Shown: positions 36,101 through 43,721 of the stretch, in pieces
Layout: the number at the start of each line of letters is the position of its first letter
How positions within the stretch are numbered: the first letter of the stretch is position 1
NCBI GenBank assembly: GCA_965228905.1
Contig: CBDDII010000003.1
Location: 1,674,001 to 1,738,000 of the forward strand
Length of the DNA stretch: 64,000 nt
Direction of reading: 5' to 3'
Source of the DNA: CALKXV01 sp965228905
GTDB lineage: Bacteria > Pseudomonadota > Alphaproteobacteria > Rhodobacterales > Rhodobacteraceae
The notes under the pieces: model-generated
The model's input: the letters and a program-made list of their open reading frames with translations, nothing else
What the model was told of the DNA's origin: nothing
The model's database searches: none
Translations under genes and position numbers: made by a program

Positions 36101-36641
36101 GGAACGCGACGGCGGCGCGGTGTCCCGCGTCGGCGTCATCGTTTCGGGCCTGCAGGAACGGAAATCCGGTCGCGGCACAAGGTTCTTCCGCATGAACATC
36201 TCGGATCCGACGGGACAGGTGTCCGGCATGGCCTTGTTTCCCGAGGACTTTGAAACCGTGCGCAAGGTCTTTGAGAAAACCACCCAGGTGGTGATGACGC
36301 TCGAAGCCCGCTTCAACGAAGGCCAGTTCGATCCCATTGCCCGCTCGGTCGCCCCAATCGACGGCATTGTCGCGGCAGGCGCCTCCGCGGGCCTCAACGT
36401 CATGATCGACACGCCCGAAGCCGCCAGCACGATCCAATCCGTCCTCTCGCGCTACAAGGACGACGGCGCGATCAAGACGAAGGGCCCGGTGCGCATCACG
36501 GCCCTTTCCGTGCCCCTGCCGAACGATGCCTCCCAGGATGTGCCGATTGACATCGGCGAAGACTGGCCCGTCTCGCCCCAGATCAAGGGGGCGCTGAAAT
36601 CGCTTCCCGGCGTTGTCACGGTCGAGGATCTGATGAACTGA
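33162..36641 (+). CDS. dnaE: DNA polymerase III subunit alpha
   Basis: An 1159-residue replicative polymerase of the DnaE1 type and usual length. It begins with a PHP domain (FVHLRLHTEYSLLEGAV). The polymerase core shows GPGRGSGAGSLVAYAL, the catalytic PDFDIDFCMDRR, and YRPGPMENIP. Then follow the helix-hairpin-helix region and an OB-fold (VSRVGVIVSGLQERKSGRG). It stands alone, with about 90 bp before it and a convergent flavin reductase after it. Identification is firm. Confidence 0.97.
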   Translation: MSSTPGFVHLRLHTEYSLLEGAVRLKKLPGLCEMAGMPAVAVTDTNNMFSALEFSVSAAGAGIQPIVGCQVDLNYAETAPGEKALPPAPIVLLAQSRAGYDSLMKLNSCLYLRDADWPHVTLDELARHSTGLICLSGGPDGPIGRLCRAGARPKAEALMSKLAAMFPDRLYVELQRHPTEAGALPEAERLSERPAIEMAYAMNLPLVATNDVYFPDAKMYEAHDALICIAEGAYVDQQADRRRLTQQHYFKTPAEMAALFADLPEALENTIEIARRCAYGAERCDPILPRFADDEVEELRRQAKAGLDERLSVIEAAAPREEYDKRLEFELGIIEGMGFPGYFLIVADFIKWAKDHDIPVGPGRGSGAGSLVAYALTITDLDPLRYSLLFERFLNPERVSMPDFDIDFCMDRREEVIRYVQDKYGKDKVGQIITFGALLSKAAVRDVGRVLQMPYGQVDRLSKLIPVEGVKPVSIEKALSDEPRLREEAKAEEVVDRLLTYGQQVEGLLRNASTHAAGVVIGDRPLDELVPLYRDPRSEMPATQFNMKWVEQAGLVKFDFLGLKTLTVIQNALELLKKRGIEIDIGQIPLDDEPTYDLYAKAKTVAVFQVESSGMMDALRRMKPTCIEDIVALVALYRPGPMENIPQYCDVKNGRAERERLHPSIDHILDETQGIIVYQEQVMQIAQEMAGYTLGGADLLRRAMGKKIQEAMDAERPKFIAGAKENGVDDKKALEVWNLLDKFANYGFNKSHAAAYAVVSYQTAWLKANHPVEFMAGVMNCDLHLTDKLSIYAEEVRRGLDIDIVPPCVNRSEARFSVTEGKLVYALGALKNVGVEAMRLITEAREENDGKPFVNLFDLARRVDLKKIGKRPLEMLARSGAFDQLDQNRRRVFQSLDALTAYSAAIFEQRNSNQVSLFGEAGDDLPEPRLSPVDDWLPNERLAEEMTAIGFYLSGHPLDDYAVALKRKNMLTLAELQEKAERDGGAVSRVGVIVSGLQERKSGRGTRFFRMNISDPTGQVSGMALFPEDFETVRKVFEKTTQVVMTLEARFNEGQFDPIARSVAPIDGIVAAGASAGLNVMIDTPEAASTIQSVLSRYKDDGAIKTKGPVRITALSVPLPNDASQDVPIDIGEDWPVSPQIKGALKSLPGVVTVEDLMN

Positions 36642-36645
36642 AGGG

Positions 36646-36668
36646 TCTTCACTGCTTTGAAAATACGC
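36646..36668 (-). repeat. Convergent-gap repeat element, copy C
   Basis: On the minus strand it reads GCGTATTTTCAAAGC followed by AGTGAAGA. It begins 5 bp after the dnaE stop and directly follows, in the minus direction, the T-rich tail of the terminator at 36669-36704. Confidence 0.6.
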
Positions 36669-36704
36669 AAATAAAATAATAAAGTGCGCCGCAGGCGCCC
36701 CTTT
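36669..36704 (-). terminator. Rho-independent terminator of the flavin reductase operon
   Basis: On the minus strand, AAAGGGGCGCC-TGC-GGCGCACTTT forms a stem with one mismatched position, followed by ATTATTTTATTT. It lies 9 bp beyond the stop of the gene ending at 36713. On the plus strand it lacks a T-run. Confidence 0.75.
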
Positions 36705-36712
36705 GGATTACC

Positions 36713-37201
36713 TCAGGCGGAAAACCCGCCGAATGCGCCACCGGCAAAGACAAGCGGCTTGCCATCCTTGGCCGAAGCCGCCTCCACGCGTCCGACGACA
36801 ATCGAATGGTCGCCGCCATCGTGAACCGCGTAGCGGCTGCACTCGAAATGGGCCAGGCACCCGAGGATCAGGGGCGCACCACCCTCGCAAGTGCTCAACT
36901 CAAGGCCCTCGAAATTGTCTGCGTCATTCGCAAACTGGCGACAGGTGTCCTCTTGTTCGGCCCCCAGCACATGCACCACGAAACGCTCCGCCTCGACAAA
37001 GGCCCGATAGCGCGATGATGTCTTGGCGGGCGACCAGAGCACAAGAGGCGGGTCCAGCGAAACACTCGCGAATGAATTCACTGTCATTCCCACGGGGCCG
37101 ATCTCGGACTGGCAGGTCACAACGGTCACACCGGTCGCAAACCGCCCAAGGGCGGTGCGAAAACTGTGGGCCGTGTCGGGGCCGGGGACAAAACGGTTCA
37201 T
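36713..37201 (-). CDS. Flavin reductase-like FMN-binding protein
   Basis: A 162-residue flavin reductase domain protein. The segments FRTALGRFATGVTVVTC and GMTVNSFASVSLDPPLVLW are the family signature for FMN binding, and H-D near HDGGDHSIVVGRV fits too. Such proteins supply reduced flavin to a partner monooxygenase. The LLM-type enzyme two genes upstream is a natural partner. Its ATG overlaps the stop of the aldo/keto reductase gene by one base (TGATG). A strong terminator follows, so this is the last gene of the operon. Confidence 0.9.
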   Translation of the reverse strand: MNRFVPGPDTAHSFRTALGRFATGVTVVTCQSEIGPVGMTVNSFASVSLDPPLVLWSPAKTSSRYRAFVEAERFVVHVLGAEQEDTCRQFANDADNFEGLELSTCEGGAPLILGCLAHFECSRYAVHDGGDHSIVVGRVEAASAKDGKPLVFAGGAFGGFSA

Positions 37202-38091
37202 CAGGCGACTTCGCGTCCCAAAGCTGCGGTATAAAGTTCGAACCAGGTTTCCCGGTCCATCGTCACCTTCAAAGCATCGCTGATCGCGGCAATACGGTCC
37301 AGCCTGTTCGTCCCCAATACGGGCAGGATGCGCGCCGGATGCGCCATAAGCCAGGCAACGGCCACGGCAGACTCGTCCACGTCGTTCTGCATCGCGACTT
37401 TCGAAATGGCGGTCCGCAACTCGCCACCGTCCGAAAACAGCGCACCCCCGCCAAGAGGCGACCAGGCCATCGGCGCGATCTTTCGTTCCTGCAGGAAGGC
37501 AAGGTCGCCATTGGTAAAGGCGGAATGTTCGGCAAGGCTCATTTCGATCTGGTTGGTGGCCAGGGGGGTCGACATGGCCGATTGCAAAAGGCTCCAGTCC
37601 CAGGGGCGGAAGTTCGAAACACCGACGCTCCGCACCTTGCCCGAGGCAACAGCATCGTCCAGCGCACGGCCCGTTTCCTCGGCATCCATCAGGGGATCGG
37701 GCCGGTGGATCAACAAGAGGTCAATTCGATCCGTCGCCGTTTCCGAAAGCGACGTCTCAATCGACCGCGCGATATGCGCCGCCGAGGTATCATAGTGCTT
37801 CACCCGCGCTGTTTCATAGCGGCCAACCGGTGCCACGATACCGCATTTGGTCACGATCTCGATCTTGTCGCGCAAACCGGGGCTTTCACGCAGGCAGGCA
37901 CCCAGCAGAGCCTCAGCCGCATAGCCCCCATAGATATCCGCCTGGTCGATCGTCGTGATGCCCTGGGCCAGACAGGCGTCGATCTTGGCGCGGACATGAC
38001 CAGGCGAGGTGTCCGTGTCATCGCCAATGCGCCACATGCCGTAAACCAGCCTGCTGAGCGCGACACCTCCCTCAAGTTCGATCCGTTCCAT
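37201..38091 (-). CDS. Aldo/keto reductase
   Basis: A 296-residue TIM-barrel oxidoreductase. The catalytic tetrad can be placed at D49 and Y54 (TTIDQADIYGG), K82 (TKCGI) and H129 (LLIHRPD). The C-terminal NADP-binding pattern is VLGTNRLDRI. It resembles the YdhF branch. The start at 38091 shares one base with the stop of the upstream LLM gene (TAATG), so the three genes are translated together. It may reduce the aldehyde or ketone made by the monooxygenase. Confidence 0.9.
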   Translation of the reverse strand: MERIELEGGVALSRLVYGMWRIGDDTDTSPGHVRAKIDACLAQGITTIDQADIYGGYAAEALLGACLRESPGLRDKIEIVTKCGIVAPVGRYETARVKHYDTSAAHIARSIETSLSETATDRIDLLLIHRPDPLMDAEETGRALDDAVASGKVRSVGVSNFRPWDWSLLQSAMSTPLATNQIEMSLAEHSAFTNGDLAFLQERKIAPMAWSPLGGGALFSDGGELRTAISKVAMQNDVDESAVAVAWLMAHPARILPVLGTNRLDRIAAISDALKVTMDRETWFELYTAALGREVA

Positions 38092-39254
38092 TATCGTCGT
38101 TCTCCCACGCCAAGCGGCGTTGCCGGTGTCTCGTCGGGCACGCGCCCATAGGCGTGCGGCAGTGAACAGGTCTTCAACTCCGGCAAGACCCGTGACCCGA
38201 AGTGCCTGCACTCTTCGATATGCGGATAACCCGAAAAGATGAAGGCGCGAATGCCCATTTTCCGATAGGCCTCGATCTCGGACAGCACCTGGTCGGTCGA
38301 TCCGACCAGTGCCGCACCGCAGCCTGACCGCGCCCGGCCGACGCCCGTCCAAAGATGCGGCTCCACATAGCCGAACTTGTCGGCCAACTCCCGCGCCCGC
38401 GCCTGGTGGCTGACCCCAAGTGAGGCGCTGTCATGGGCGCGATCCCGGATCAGCGCCCCGTATTCGTCGTCCAGTTTCGACACGATGTATTCCGCGTATT
38501 CCCGCGCCTCGGCCTCGGTGTCGCGCACGATCATATGCACCCTCAGCCCGTAATCCAACGTCCGCCCGTACCGCTCGGCCACAGCGTTCACCGCCTTCAT
38601 CCGCGCGCCGATCTGCTCTTTCGGCTCGGGCCACATCAGGTAGACGTTGCAATGCTGCCCGCACAATTCCAGCGCCTGCGGAGAGTATCCGCCAAAATAC
38701 ATCAGCGGCCCGCCGTTCTGCTGATAGGGCCGGGCAGGCTCTGTCGGCACGCCTTCAAAGTTGTAGACCTCGCCCGCATAATTGATCTCGTCCCGGCTCC
38801 ACGCCTGCCGCAGGATCTCGACCACCTCGCGCGAGCGCCGATAGCGAAAGGCGCTGTCGGCCTTCTCGCCCGGAAAATCCGACGAGATGATATTGATCGT
38901 CAGCCGCCCATTCATCATGTGATCCAGCGTCGCGATGGTACGGGCCAGCATGATCGGCTGCATCTCGCCGCAACGTACCGCAGCCAGCATGTTGATCTTG
39001 CTGGTCAGCGGCGCCGCCCCCGCGACGAAACTCAGGGTGTCCTGACCCACCTGGTAGGACGACGGACACAGGATGTTGCGGAACCCCTGCGCTTCCGCCT
39101 CCAGCACGATGTCACGGCAATGGTCCCAGCTAGACCGCAGAGCGCCGTCCGGGACGCCCAGGAACTGATAGTCATCCGAACACAGCGCCGAGAACCAGCT
39201 GATTTCCAGCGCATCCAGATCGGGGGAGGTTATGGGCACAACACTCATCGGCAT
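38091..39254 (-). CDS. LLM-class flavin-dependent monooxygenase (SsuD-like)
   Basis: A 387-residue luciferase-like TIM-barrel protein close to alkanesulfonate monooxygenase. It has FLGVPDG, ARTIATLDHMMNGRLTINII and the SSDFPGEKADS block, and YFGGYSPQALEL. These enzymes use FMNH2 from a separate reductase to oxidise and cleave small molecules such as sulfonates, dimethylsulfide-type compounds or amines. No sulfonate transporter genes are adjacent, so the substrate is open. ATG 39254 is used; ATG 39248 is an alternative. It is divergent from the GntR-UTRA regulator, 76 bp away. Confidence 0.88.
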   Translation of the reverse strand: MPMSVVPITSPDLDALEISWFSALCSDDYQFLGVPDGALRSSWDHCRDIVLEAEAQGFRNILCPSSYQVGQDTLSFVAGAAPLTSKINMLAAVRCGEMQPIMLARTIATLDHMMNGRLTINIISSDFPGEKADSAFRYRRSREVVEILRQAWSRDEINYAGEVYNFEGVPTEPARPYQQNGGPLMYFGGYSPQALELCGQHCNVYLMWPEPKEQIGARMKAVNAVAERYGRTLDYGLRVHMIVRDTEAEAREYAEYIVSKLDDEYGALIRDRAHDSASLGVSHQARARELADKFGYVEPHLWTGVGRARSGCGAALVGSTDQVLSEIEAYRKMGIRAFIFSGYPHIEECRHFGSRVLPELKTCSLPHAYGRVPDETPATPLGVGERR

Positions 39255-39330
39255 CCTCGCTCGCTGCGATTTTTGACTTGCCTAACATCCGTAGATGAAT
39301 GCATCAATACTGTATCAATTTGTGTGACCC
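39255..39330. promoter_or_regulatory. Divergent promoter region with repeated ATCAAT half-sites
   Basis: The 76-bp gap holds ATGCATCAATACTGTATCAA, with two direct ATCAAT half-sites 11 bp apart, and GATGAATGCATC-type partial symmetry. A TTGACTT element lies near 39271. The adjacent UTRA regulator is the obvious candidate to bind here, but the exact operator cannot be fixed from one sequence. Confidence 0.35.
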
Positions 39331-40035
39331 ATGAAACCCGACCCCACCTCGCTGCCGAAATACGTTCGGACTTCCGAAATGCTGATCCGCGAAATCGCCG
39401 CGGGCCGCCTGCTGGACGGCGAACGCCTGCCGCCGGAACGCGAAATGGCGGCTAACCTTGGTATCGCGGTCGGCACCCTGCGCAAGGCGCTTGGCGAGTT
39501 GGAAACGCGCGGTTTGCTCGAGCGCATCCACGGCTCCGGCAATTATATCCGGCACGATCCAGGCGCTTCGGGTGTCTACGCCTTTTTCCGGCTTGAACTG
39601 CTGGAAGGGGGCGGGTTGCCAACGGCGGAAGTGCTTGACGTCGCGCGCTTGGCGAAACCCGCCGACCTGCCAAACATCGGGCCTTCAGAAGACGCGCACC
39701 GTATCCGGCGGTTGCGCAGGTTGTCCGGCCACCCCGTGGCGCTTGAGGAAATCTGGCTGGACGGCGACCGTGCCGAGGTACTGCATCCTGCATCCATGTC
39801 CGAGTCGCTTTACCTCTTCTATCGCCAGACGCTTGGGCTCTGGATCGCCCGCGCCGAAGATCAGGTCGGCGTCGGCCGCGTTCCGGACTGGGCCAATGAC
39901 GACTTCCCTCTGCCCCCCGGCAAGGTCTCGGGCCTTGTCGAACGGCGGGCCTGGGACACAGAGGGCGAAGTTGCCGAATTTTCGCGCACATGGTTCGAAA
40001 CAGACAAGTGCCGCTATGTAACGCGCATCAGATAA
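39331..40035 (+). CDS. GntR-family regulator, HutC/UTRA subfamily
   Basis: A 234-residue regulator. The winged helix lies near residues 12-72 (LPKYVRTSEMLIREIAAG, then ERLPPEREMAANLGIAVGTL). A UTRA-type effector domain follows (RIRRLRRLSGHPVALEEIWL). UTRA domains bind small sugars or amino-acid-like effectors. It starts the plus-strand unit with the Gfo/Idh/MocA gene only 8 bp downstream, and faces the monooxygenase operon across a 76-bp gap. It probably controls both directions. Confidence 0.88.
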   Translation: MKPDPTSLPKYVRTSEMLIREIAAGRLLDGERLPPEREMAANLGIAVGTLRKALGELETRGLLERIHGSGNYIRHDPGASGVYAFFRLELLEGGGLPTAEVLDVARLAKPADLPNIGPSEDAHRIRRLRRLSGHPVALEEIWLDGDRAEVLHPASMSESLYLFYRQTLGLWIARAEDQVGVGRVPDWANDDFPLPPGKVSGLVERRAWDTEGEVAEFSRTWFETDKCRYVTRIR

Positions 40036-40043
40036 GGGTATAA

Positions 40044-41174
40044 ATGTTGGAAAAGGTAAACTACGGAATCATCGGATGCGGCATGATGGGGCAGGAACAT
40101 CTGCGCAACATCGCCCTGTTGCCCGATGCCCGCATCGCCGCGATCTTCGAGCCGAACCAGATCATGGCAGACGCCGCCAAGTCCATCGCCCCGAACGCGA
40201 CGATGTGCGCATCCCTAAGCGAGCTTCTGTCCATCGACGCCCTCGACTGCCTGCTGATCGCCTCGCCCAACCACATGCACGTCGCCCAGTTCACCGAGAT
40301 CTCAGAAACCCGCCCTCTGCCGATCCTGATCGAGAAACCGCTTTTCACAGCGCCCGAGGATGCCTCGAAACTGGTCAGATTGAACGCGAGCTATCCGGCA
40401 CCGGTCTGGGTCGGGATGGAATATCGCTATATGCCGCCCGTCAACACTTTCATCGAACAGGCCGACAACGCGACAGGCGGCATCAAGATGCTGACCATCC
40501 GCGAACACCGGTTCCCCTTCCTGCCGAAGGTGGGCGACTGGAACCGGTTCAACCGCAACACCGGCGGCACGCTGGTAGAAAAGTGCTGCCACTTCTTCGA
40601 CCTGATGCGCCACATCCTTCAGGACGAACCCATCCGCGTCATGGCAAGTGCGGGTCAGGATGTGAACCACCTCGACGAAACCTATGACGGCGAGGTCCCC
40701 GACATCTGGGATGGCGGCTATGTCATCGTCGACTTCGCACGCGGCGCCCGCGCCATGCTGGAGCTTTGCATGTACGCGGAAGGCTCGACCTTTCAGGAAG
40801 AAATCACCGCCGTCGGCCCCGCGGGCAAGATCGAAGCCAAGGTGCCGGGGCCGGGCCGCTTCTGGCCGACCCATCTGGGCGAACCGCCGGTGGCCGAGGT
40901 CACCATCTCGCCCCGTTCGCCCAAAGGCCCGCAAACCGTCGAGATCCCGGTGGATCCGACCCTGCAACTGGCCGGTGACCACAACGGATCGACCTTTTTC
41001 CAGCACGCCTACTTTCTTGAAGTGGTGCAGGGCAAACGCAGCCCCGACGTCACCTTGCAAGACGGGCTTCGCGCGGTCGAAATGGGGCTGGCTGCACAGC
41101 AATCGGCAACAACCGGTCAGGCCGTCACCCTTGCGCCCGATGCCGCAACAGACCACCCTGCTGTCGCAGAATGA
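40044..41174 (+). CDS. Gfo/Idh/MocA family oxidoreductase
   Basis: A 376-residue NAD(P)-dependent dehydrogenase. The Rossmann motif is GIIGCGMMGQEH (8-19), EKPLF follows the nucleotide domain, and the C-terminal active-site helix region carries GGTLVEKCCHFFDLMRHI. Family members oxidise sugars, inositols or amino-sugars. It is followed 57 bp later by a flavoprotein of the dimethylglycine dehydrogenase type. The combination could degrade an N-methylated or amino-linked polyol, but the substrate is not shown by sequence. Confidence 0.88.
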   Translation: MLEKVNYGIIGCGMMGQEHLRNIALLPDARIAAIFEPNQIMADAAKSIAPNATMCASLSELLSIDALDCLLIASPNHMHVAQFTEISETRPLPILIEKPLFTAPEDASKLVRLNASYPAPVWVGMEYRYMPPVNTFIEQADNATGGIKMLTIREHRFPFLPKVGDWNRFNRNTGGTLVEKCCHFFDLMRHILQDEPIRVMASAGQDVNHLDETYDGEVPDIWDGGYVIVDFARGARAMLELCMYAEGSTFQEEITAVGPAGKIEAKVPGPGRFWPTHLGEPPVAEVTISPRSPKGPQTVEIPVDPTLQLAGDHNGSTFFQHAYFLEVVQGKRSPDVTLQDGLRAVEMGLAAQQSATTGQAVTLAPDAATDHPAVAE

Positions 41175-41231
41175 CAGGCCGCGCGGCCGGTGGTCGCGCA
41201 ACCTGTGGCCAAACAGCAGGGGAGTTTGGTG

Positions 41232-43652
41232 GTGAAAGAACATGTGCGCGTGATCGTGATCGGCGGCGGGGTCGTCGGATGCTCGGTGCTGTACCACCTG
41301 ACCAAGCTGGGCTGGTCCGACGTCATGCTGATCGAACGCTCCGAGTTGACCAGCGGCTCCACATGGCACGCGGCGGGCGGTTTCCACACTCTCAACGGCG
41401 ACACGAATATGGCCGCGCTTCAGGGCTATACCATAGGGCTATATGCCGAGTTGGAAAAGATCACCGGCATGTCCTGCGGGCTGCACCACGTTGGCGGGCT
41501 GACCCTCGCCGACACGCCCGAACGGCTGGACATGCTAAAGGCCGAACGCGCCAAGCACCGCTACATGGGGCTGGATACCCGCATCCTAACCCCCGAAGAA
41601 GTCTTGGAAAAAGCCGATTTCGTCAACATAGACGGCATTCTCGGCGCGCTGTACGACCCGCTTGACGGCCACCTCGACCCCTCCGGCACCACCCACGCCT
41701 ATGCCAAGGCAGCGCGCATGGGCGGTGCGGAAATCGTCACCCACAACCGCGTTCTTGAAACCAACCCGCGCGCGGACGGCGGCTGGGAGGTGGTGACCGA
41801 AAAAGGCACCGTGACCTGCGAACACCTGGTCAACGCCGCCGGCCTCTGGGCACGCGAAGTGGCTGCGATGGCGGGTGTCTACCTGCCGCTGGTGCCGATG
41901 GCGCATCAGTACCTCGTCACCGAGGACGTGCCGGAGATCGCCAACCGCGACACCGAGATTCCCCACGTGATGGACCCCGGCGGCGAAAGCTATCTCAGAC
42001 AAGAGGGCAAGGGGTTCGTCATCGGGTTCTATGAACAGCCCTGCGAACCCTGGGCGGTCGACGGCACGCCCTGGGATTTCGGCCACGAGCTTTTGAATGA
42101 CCACTTCGAAAAGATCGAAGACTCGGTCGATTTTGCCTATCGCCGGTTTCCCGTGCTGGAACGCGCCGGGATCAAAAGCGTCATCCACGGCCCCTTCACC
42201 TTTGCCCCCGACGGCAATCCGCTGGTCGGTCCCGTTCCGGGGCTGCGCAATTACTGGTCTGCATCCGCCGTCATGGCCGGGTTTTCCCAGGGTGGCGGCG
42301 TCGGTCTGACCCTGGCGCAATGGATGATAAACGGCGAACCCGAGGTCGACCCCCGCGCCATGGATGTCTCGCGTTTCGGGCGCTGGACCACGCCGGGCTA
42401 CACCGTGCCGAAGGTGATCGAGAACTATCAACGCCGGTTTTCAGTCGCCTATCCGAACGAGGAACTTCCCGCCGCGCGCCCGTTCCGAACCACACCCATG
42501 TACGACATCTGGAACGACATGGGCGCGGTTTTCGGGGCGCAATACGGGTTGGAAGTCGTGAACTACTTCGCAACAGGTGACGAACCCCGTTACGAAACGC
42601 CGAGCTTCCGTCGCTCGAACGCCTGGGAGGCGACGCGCCGCGAAGTGCGCCATGTGCGCGAAAAAGTCGGCATCAACGAAGTCCACAACTTCTCGAAATT
42701 CCGGGTGGCCGGGCAGGGTGCGCGGGCCTGGCTCGACAGGGTGATGGCCGGTCGCATTCCGAGGCCAGGCCGGCTTTCCCTGACGCCGATGCTGTCGCAT
42801 TCGGGCCGCATCATCGGGGACTTCACCGTGTCTTGCCTTGGCGACGCGGATTTCCAACTGACCGCCAGTTACGGCAGTCAGGATTACCATCAGCGTTGGT
42901 TCGACGAACAACTCATCGGGGTCGGGGATGTAACGGTCGAGAACCTCTCCGACCGGCGCACCGGGTTTCAGATCGCGGGGCCCGACGCACGCAGACTGCT
43001 TGCCCGCGTCACCGCTGCCGACGTGTCGAACGAAGCGATGCCGTTCCTGTCAGTTCGCCCGATGGTCGTCGGCATGGTGCAATGCCTGGTGCAACGGGTC
43101 AGTTACACCGGTGACCTGGGATACGAGATTTACTGTGATCTGCCGTCACAACGTTCGCTTTGGACGACCCTCAGCGAGGCGGGGCGGGAGTTCGATCTGA
43201 AGCCATTTGGTATGCGCGCGATGATGTCCTTGCGGTTGGACCGTTTTTTCGGCTCCTGGCATCGGGAATTCACGGCGGACTATACAACCGCCGAGACCGG
43301 TCTTGACCGATTCATCTCATTTTCCAAAGGTGCAGACTTCATCGGCCGAAGCGCGGCCGAGGCCGAAAGACAATCCGGGCCGAAACGCCACCTGGTCGTC
43401 TTCGACGTCGATGCGGGGGATGCCGACGTTGTCGGCTGGGAGCCTGTCTGGAGCAACGGCGAAGTGATTGGGTTTTGCACGTCAGGGGGGTATGCGCATT
43501 GGACCGATTGTTCGATGGCGCTGGCCCTGGTTGAACGAACATTCCCGGATGGCGATGGCGAAGCCGAGATCGAGATCCTTGGCGAAATGCGGTCAGCCCG
43601 GTTGTTGGCGAATCCCGTCTTCGATCCTTCCGGGAGCCGAATGCGAGGTTGA
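41232..43652 (+). CDS. FAD-dependent dimethylglycine/sarcosine dehydrogenase-like protein with GcvT domains
   Basis: An 806-residue flavoprotein. The FAD site VIGGGVVG lies at residues 9-16. H46 in GSTWHAAGG matches the His that carries covalent FAD in dimethylglycine dehydrogenase. The second half (about 430 onward) is a folate-binding aminomethyltransferase (GcvT) unit with RLSLTPMLSHSGRIIGDFT, SYTGDLGYEIY and FGMRAMMSLRLD. It likely oxidises an N-methyl amine and passes the one-carbon unit to tetrahydrofolate. GTG 41232 is chosen because AGGGGAG is 7 bp upstream; GTG 41229 is also possible. Confidence 0.88.
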   Translation: MKEHVRVIVIGGGVVGCSVLYHLTKLGWSDVMLIERSELTSGSTWHAAGGFHTLNGDTNMAALQGYTIGLYAELEKITGMSCGLHHVGGLTLADTPERLDMLKAERAKHRYMGLDTRILTPEEVLEKADFVNIDGILGALYDPLDGHLDPSGTTHAYAKAARMGGAEIVTHNRVLETNPRADGGWEVVTEKGTVTCEHLVNAAGLWAREVAAMAGVYLPLVPMAHQYLVTEDVPEIANRDTEIPHVMDPGGESYLRQEGKGFVIGFYEQPCEPWAVDGTPWDFGHELLNDHFEKIEDSVDFAYRRFPVLERAGIKSVIHGPFTFAPDGNPLVGPVPGLRNYWSASAVMAGFSQGGGVGLTLAQWMINGEPEVDPRAMDVSRFGRWTTPGYTVPKVIENYQRRFSVAYPNEELPAARPFRTTPMYDIWNDMGAVFGAQYGLEVVNYFATGDEPRYETPSFRRSNAWEATRREVRHVREKVGINEVHNFSKFRVAGQGARAWLDRVMAGRIPRPGRLSLTPMLSHSGRIIGDFTVSCLGDADFQLTASYGSQDYHQRWFDEQLIGVGDVTVENLSDRRTGFQIAGPDARRLLARVTAADVSNEAMPFLSVRPMVVGMVQCLVQRVSYTGDLGYEIYCDLPSQRSLWTTLSEAGREFDLKPFGMRAMMSLRLDRFFGSWHREFTADYTTAETGLDRFISFSKGADFIGRSAAEAERQSGPKRHLVVFDVDAGDADVVGWEPVWSNGEVIGFCTSGGYAHWTDCSMALALVERTFPDGDGEAEIEILGEMRSARLLANPVFDPSGSRMRG

Positions 43653-43721
43653 GCGCGGCTCAGAGGCGTTCAAGAGCTATTGCGATCTAAGATCCTTTGG
43701 GCAAGCCGGTCCTGACAGGCG

